Part shown: piece by piece, positions 58,119 through 64,000 of the stretch
Layout of the letters: the number at the start of each line of letters is the position of its first letter
How positions within the stretch are numbered: position 1 is the stretch's first letter
Origin: Echiichthys vipera
Taxonomy: Eukaryota; Chordata; Actinopteri; Perciformes; Trachinidae
Reading direction: 5' to 3'
DNA length: 64,000 nucleotides
Assembly (NCBI GenBank): GCA_963691815.1
Contig: OY829669.1
Coordinates: 867,019-931,018, forward strand
The notes under the pieces: model-generated
Databases searched by the model: none
What the model saw: the letters and a program-made list of their open reading frames with translations, nothing else
Told to the model about the DNA's origin: nothing
Made by a program: the position numbers and the translations under genes

Positions 58119-59170
58119 CACACACGCTCCCACACACACTTCCACACACACGCTCCCACACACGCTTCCACACACGCTTCCACATACGCTTCCACACACA
58201 CTTCCACACACACGCTTCCACACACGCTTCCACACACACGCTTCCACACACACTTCCACACACACGCTCCCACACACGCTTCCACACACACGCTTCCACA
58301 CACGCTTCCACACACACTTCCACACACGCTTCCACACACGCTTCCACACACACTTCCACACACGCTTCCACACACACTTCCACACACGCTTCCACACACA
58401 CTTCCACACATGCTTCCACACAGGCTTCCAAACACACTTCCACACACACTTCCACACACGCTTCCACACACACTTCCACACACACTTCCACACGCTTCCA
58501 CACACACTTCCACACACACTTCCACACACACTTCCACACACGCTTCCACACATGCTGACACACACGCTTCCAAACACACTTCCACACGCTTCCACACACA
58601 AATCCACACACAAATCCACACACACGATTCCACACACACTTCCACACACACGCTCCCACACACACTTCCACACACACGCTCCCACACACGCTTCCACACA
58701 CGCTTCCACATACGCTTCCACACACACTTCCACACACACGCTTCCACACACGCTTCCACACACACGCTTCCACACACACTTCCACACACACGCTCCCACA
58801 CACGCTTCCACACACACGCTTCCACACACGCTTCCACACACACTTCCACACACGATTCCACACACGCTTCCACACACACTTCCACACACGCTTCCACACA
58901 CACTTCCACACACGCTTCCACACACACTTCCACACATGCTTCCACACAGGCTTCCAAACACACTTCCACACACACTTCCACACACGCTTCCACACACACT
59001 TCCACACACACTTCCACACGCTTCCACACACACTTCCACACACACTTCCACACACACTTCCACACACGCTTCCACACATGCTTCCACACACGCTTCCAAA
59101 CACACTTCCACACGCTTCCACACACAAATCCACACACAAATCCACACACACGATTCCACACACACTTCCA
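58119..59170 (+). repeat. 526-bp tandem duplication (two copies)
   Basis: Copy 1 is about 58119-58644 and copy 2 about 58645-59170. The landmarks CGCTCCC (58126 and 58652), CATACGCTTCC (58185 and 58711) and a doubled CACAAATCC (58600/58612 and 59126/59138) are all displaced by 526 bp. Copy 1 has CATGCTGACAC near 58553 where copy 2 has CATGCTTCCAC. Confidence 0.9.
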
Positions 59171-59734
59171 CACACGCTTCCACACACGCTTCCACACACA
59201 CACTTCCACACACGCTTCCACACACGCTTCCAAACACACACTTCCACAAACGCTTCCACACACACTTCCACACACGCTTCCACACACACACTTCCACACA
59301 CGCTTCCACACACGCTTCCACACACACGCTTCCAAACACGCTTCCACACACGCTTCCACACACGCTTCCACACACGCTTCCACACACGCTTCCACACACG
59401 CTTCCACACACACACTTCCACACACGCTTCCACACACGCTTCCAAACACACACTTCCACAAACGCTTCCACACACACTTCCACACACGCTTCCACACACA
59501 CACTTCCACACACGCTTCCACACACGCTTCCACACACACGCTTCCAAACACGCTTCCACACACGCTTCCACACACACGCTTCCACACACACGCTTCAACA
59601 CACGCTTCCACACACGCTTCCACACACGCTTCCACACACACTTCCACACACACTTCAACACAAACGCTTCCACTTACGCTTCAACACACACGCTTCCACA
59701 CACACTTCCACACACACGCTTCCACACACACACT

Positions 59735-60649
59735 TCCACACACCTATCCACACACACGCTTCCACACACTTCCACACAAACTTCCACACACACGCTGCCA
59801 CACACGCTTCCACACACGCTTCCACACACGCTTCCACACACACGCTTCCACACACGCTTCCACACACACTTCCACACACGCTTCCACACAAACTTCCACA
59901 CAAACTTCCACACACACGCTTCCACACACGCTTCCAAACAGGCTTCCACAGACGCTTCCACACACACTTCCACACACACTTCCACACAAACGCTTCCACT
60001 TACGCTTCGACACACACGCTTCCACACACACTTCCACACACACTTCCACACACACTTTCACACACGCTTCCACACACACTTCCACACACGCTTCCACACA
60101 CGCTTCCACACGCTTCCACACACGCTTCCACACACAAATCCACACACACGATTCCACACACACTTCCACACACGCTTCCACACACGCTTCCACACACACA
60201 CATTCCCCTCACATGTGCATCCATGATTACACACACTTCCACACACACTTCCACACACTCTTCCACACACACTTCCACACACTCTTCCACACACACCTCC
60301 ACACACACATACTTCCACACACGCTTCCACACACACTTCCACACACACTTCCACACCTGCCTCCACACACACTTCCACACACACTTCCACACACACTTCC
60401 ACACACACTTCCACACATGCTTCCACACAGGCTTCCACACACGCTTCCACACACACTTCCACACACACTTCCACACACACTTCCACACATACTTCCACAC
60501 ACACTTCCACACAGGCTTCCACACACGCTTCCACACACACTTCCACACAAGATTCCACACACGCTTCCACACACACTTCCACACACACTTCCACACATGC
60601 TTCCACACAGGCTTCTAAACACACTTCCACACACACTTCCACACACGCT
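59735..60649 (+). repeat. 915-bp tandem duplication, copy 1
   Basis: The landmarks CACCTATCC (59744), CACAAATCC (60136), the 28-bp segment (60202), CACCTGCCTCC (60355) and TTCTAAAC (60615) all recur 915 bp later. The block ends after the TTCTAAAC unit, where the next copy begins with CACCTATCC again. Confidence 0.93.
60202..60229. other. Non-repeat 28-bp segment, copy 2
   Basis: Same 28 bases as at 53933, including CACATGTG and CATCCATGATTA, in the same orientation and with the same flanking repeats. It is carried within the 915-bp duplication. Confidence 0.9.
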
Positions 60650-61564
60650 TCCACACACCTATCCACACACACGCTTCCACACACTTCCACACAAACTTCC
60701 ACACACACGCTGCCACACACGCTTCCACACACGCTTCCACACACGCTTCCACACACACGCTTCCACACACGCTTCCACACACACTTCCACACACGCTTCC
60801 ACACAAACTTCCACACAAACTTCCACACACACGCTTCCACACACGCTTCCAAACAGGCTTCCACAGACGCTTCCACACACACTTCCACACACACTTCCAC
60901 ACAAACGCTTCCACTTACGCTTCGACACACACGCTTCCACACACACTTCCACACACACTTCCACACACACTTTCACACACGCTTCCACACACACTTCCAC
61001 ACACGCTTCCACACACGCTTCCACACGCTTCCACACACGCTTCCACACACAAATCCACACACACGATTCCACACACACTTCCACACACGCTTCCACACAC
61101 GCTTCCACACACACACATTCCCCTCACATGTGCATCCATGATTACACACACTTCCACACACACTTCCACACACTCTTCCACACACACTTCCACACACTCT
61201 TCCACACACACCTCCACACACACATACTTCCACACACGCTTCCACACACACTTCCACACACACTTCCACACCTGCCTCCACACACACTTCCACACACACT
61301 TCCACACACACTTCCACACACACTTCCACACATGCTTCCACACAGGCTTCCACACACGCTTCCACACACACTTCCACACACACTTCCACACACACTTCCA
61401 CACATACTTCCACACACACTTCCACACAGGCTTCCACACACGCTTCCACACACACTTCCACACAAGATTCCACACACGCTTCCACACACACTTCCACACA
61501 CACTTCCACACATGCTTCCACACAGGCTTCTAAACACACTTCCACACACACTTCCACACACGCT
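60650..61564 (+). repeat. 915-bp tandem duplication, copy 2
   Basis: Direct copy of 59735-60649; no difference stood out by eye at the landmarks. Beyond about 61573 the sequence continues as in the 54.5-kb block, so the duplication is limited to this 915-bp unit. Confidence 0.93.
61117..61144. other. Non-repeat 28-bp segment, copy 3
   Basis: Identical to copies 1 and 2 as far as can be read, 915 bp after copy 2. Confidence 0.9.
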
Positions 61565-62808
61565 TCCACACACACTTCCACACACACTTCCACACGCTTC
61601 CACACACACTTCCACACACGCTTCCACACACGCTTCCACACACACTTCCACACAAACTTCCAAACACGCTTCCACACACACGCTTCCACACACGCTTCCA
61701 CACACGCTTCCACACACGCTTCCACATACACTTCCACACACTTCCACACACGCTTCCACACACACGCTTCCACACACGCTTCCACACGCTTCCACACACG
61801 CTTCCACACACACTTCCACACACACGCTCCCACACAAGCTTCCACACACACGCTCCCATTCACGCTTCCACACACGCTTCCACACACGCTTCCACACACA
61901 CTTCCACACACACGCTTCCACACACGCTTCCACACACACGCTTCCACACACACTTCCACACACACGCTCCCACACACTTCCACACACGCTTCCACACACG
62001 CTTCCACACACGCTTCCACACACACGCTTCCACACACACGCTTCCACACACGCTTCCACACACGCTTCCACACACGCTTCCACACACGCTTCCAAACACA
62101 CTTCCACACACACTTCCACACACGCTTCCACACATGCTTCCACACATGCTTCCACACACACTTCCACACACGCTTCCACACACACGATTCCACATACACT
62201 TCCACACACGCTTCCACACACACACTTCCACACAAGCTTCCACAAACGCTTCCAAACACACACTTCCACACACGCTTCCACACACACTTCCACACACGCT
62301 TCCACACACACACTTCCACACACGCTTCCACACACGCTTCCACACACACTTCCACACACACTTCCACACACGCTTCCACACACACACTTCCACACACGCT
62401 TCCACACACGCTTCCACACACACGCTTCCACACACGCTTCCACACACGCTTCCACACACGCTTCCACACACACGCTTCCACACACACTTCCACACACACT
62501 TCAACACAAACGCTTCCACTTACGCTTCAACACACACGCTTCCACACACACTTCCACACACGCTTCCACACACACACTTCCACACACGCTTCCACACACG
62601 CTTCCACACACACGCTTCCAAACACGCTTCCACACACGCTTCCACACACACGCTTCCACACACACGCTTCAACACACGCTTCCACACACGCTTCCACACA
62701 CGCTTCCACACACACTTCCACACACACTTCAACACAAACGCTTCCACTTACGCTTCAACACACACGCTTCCACACACACTTCCACACACACGCTTCCACA
62801 CACACACT
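61565..62808 (+). repeat. Family B array between the related 61-kb and 63-kb blocks
   Basis: 12/14-mers. The left part (to about 61.87 kb) resembles 54.56-54.86 kb and 57.84-58.13 kb. The middle has consecutive CACATGC units near 62134-62150 and a CACACACGATTCCACATAC unit. The right part repeats the CACTTACGCTTCAAC unit at about 62519 and 62749, 228-230 bp apart. No gene is visible. Confidence 0.88.
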
Positions 62809-64000
62809 TCCACACACCTATCCACACACACGCTTCCACACACTTCCACACAAACTTCCACACACACGCTGCCACACACGCTTCCACACACGCTTCCACA
62901 CACGCTTCCACACACACGCTTCCACACACGCTTCCACACACACTTCCACACACGCTTCCACACAAACTTCCACACAAACTTCCACACACACGCTTCCACA
63001 CACGCTTCCAAACAGGCTTCCACAGACGCTTCCACACACACTTCCACACACACTTCCACACAAACGCTTCCACTTACGCTTCGACACACACGCTTCCACA
63101 CACACTTCCACACACACTTCCACACACACTTTCACACACGCTTCCACACACACTTCCACACACGCCTCCACACACGCTTCCACACGCTTCCACACACGCT
63201 TCCACACACAAATCCACACACACGATTCCACACACACTTCCACACACGCTTCCACACACGCTTCCACACACACACATTCCCCTCACATGTGCATCCATGA
63301 TTACACACACTTCCACACACACTTCCACACACTCTTCCACACACACTTCCACACACTCTTCCACACACACCTCCACACACACATACTTCCACACACGCTT
63401 CCACACACACTTCCACACACACTTCCACACCTGCCTCCACACACACTTCCACACACACTTCCACACACACTTCCACACACACTTCCACACATGCTTCCAC
63501 ACAGGCTTCCACACACGCTTCCACACACACTTCCACACACACTTCCACACACACTTCCACACATACTTCCACACACACTTCCACACAGGCTTCCACACAC
63601 GCTTCCACACACACTTCCACACAAGATTCCACACACGCTTCCACACACACTTCCACACACACTTCCACACATGCTTCCACACAGGCTTCTAAACACACTT
63701 CCACACACACTTCCACACACGCTTCCACACACACTTCCACACACACTTCCACACGCTTCCACACACACTTCCACACACGCTTCCACACACGCTTCCACAC
63801 ACACTTCCACACAAACTTCCAAACACGCTTCCACACACACGCTTCCACACACGCTTCCACACACGCTTCCACACACGCTTCCACATACACTTCCACACAC
63901 TTCCACACACGCTTCCACACACACGCTTCCACACACGCTTCCACACGCTTCCACACACGCTTCCACACACACTTCCACACACACGCTCCCACACAAGCTT
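62809..64000 (+). repeat. 2,159-bp-displaced copy of the 60.65-61.84-kb block
   Basis: Every landmark from CACCTATCC (about 62818) through CACAAATCC (63210), the 28-bp segment (63276), CACCTGCCTCC (63429) and TTCTAAAC (63689) lies 2,159 bp after its counterpart. The match continues to the last base of the window, CACAAGCTT, so the copy extends further right. One difference is CACACGCCTCC near 63164. Confidence 0.92.
63276..63303. other. Non-repeat 28-bp segment, copy 4
   Basis: Fourth identical-looking copy, 2,159 bp after copy 3 and in the same flanking context. Confidence 0.9.

Noticed and set aside
1..64000. Telomeric DNA, suggested by the C/A-rich strand
   Set aside because: The unit carries TTCC and TATATA, does not match known short telomere repeats, and is organised in kilobase-scale duplications. 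A subtelomeric location remains possible but unproven.
1..64000. G-quadruplex-forming potential on the - strand
   Set aside because: GG occurs only once per 12-14 bp, so only weak two-tier structures with long loops would be possible.
1..64000. tRNA, rRNA or small structured RNA genes
   Set aside because: No segment departs from the repeat consensus long enough to hold one, and a C/A-rich strand cannot fold into the needed stems.
63992..64000. Window ends in an AAGCTT (HindIII) site, suggesting a clone end
   Set aside because: CACAAGCTTCC is a recurrent unit variant (for example 10325, 11585 and 61834), so its position at the window edge is coincidence.

Overview
This window holds no gene that I can support. 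All 64 kb is a tandem-repeat (satellite / minisatellite) array, cut by the window at both ends. There are two related repeat families. Family A is a 24-bp unit made of two halves, CTTCCATATATA and TTACCACACACA. Family B is a 12-bp unit, CTTCCACACACG, with a common 14-bp form, CTTCCACACACACG. Both keep the same strand orientation throughout. The + strand is made almost entirely of C, A and T; its G residues sit mostly in one CpG per B unit or in decayed forms of it. The absence of genes, the nested segmental duplications and the CpG-decay variants point to heterochromatin or a subtelomeric/pericentromeric satellite of a large eukaryotic genome, perhaps an animal with CpG methylation. I cannot name the species, and no bacterial, phage or plasmid feature is visible.

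Layout: 1-2880 is family A. 2881-3408 is a short block of family B. 3409-8861 is family A again. From 8862 to the end the window is family B, with five small islands of family A units near 28.0, 31.0, 32.85, 35.6 and 40.6 kb. The two A-to-B borders (2857-2892 and 8838-8873) have the same unit order, including a hybrid unit, so one is a copy of the other about 5,981 bp away. The B-to-A border near 3409 is abrupt and is probably the duplication breakpoint.

On top of the monomers lies a hierarchy of tandem and segmental duplications. Their offsets were read from rare variant units used as landmarks: about 1.5, 1.9 and 6.0 kb in the A region; 832, 853, 6,951 and about 8,150-8,390 bp in 12-28 kb; about 4,580 bp and 1.9-2.1 kb in 28-40 kb; and 2,960, 724, 156, 1,300, 526, 915 and 2,159 bp in 45-64 kb. 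Several copies are nearly identical, so the array has been rearranging recently, or the assembly has expanded or collapsed it. The only sequence that does not look like a simple repeat unit is a 28-bp segment containing the palindrome CACATGTG. It occurs four times, carried along by the duplications.

The very long open reading frames on both strands, one of more than 4,600 codons, are a consequence of composition. The 12-mer has no stop codon in any of the six frames, the 24-mer has one in only one frame, and the unit lengths preserve phase. They are not annotated as genes.
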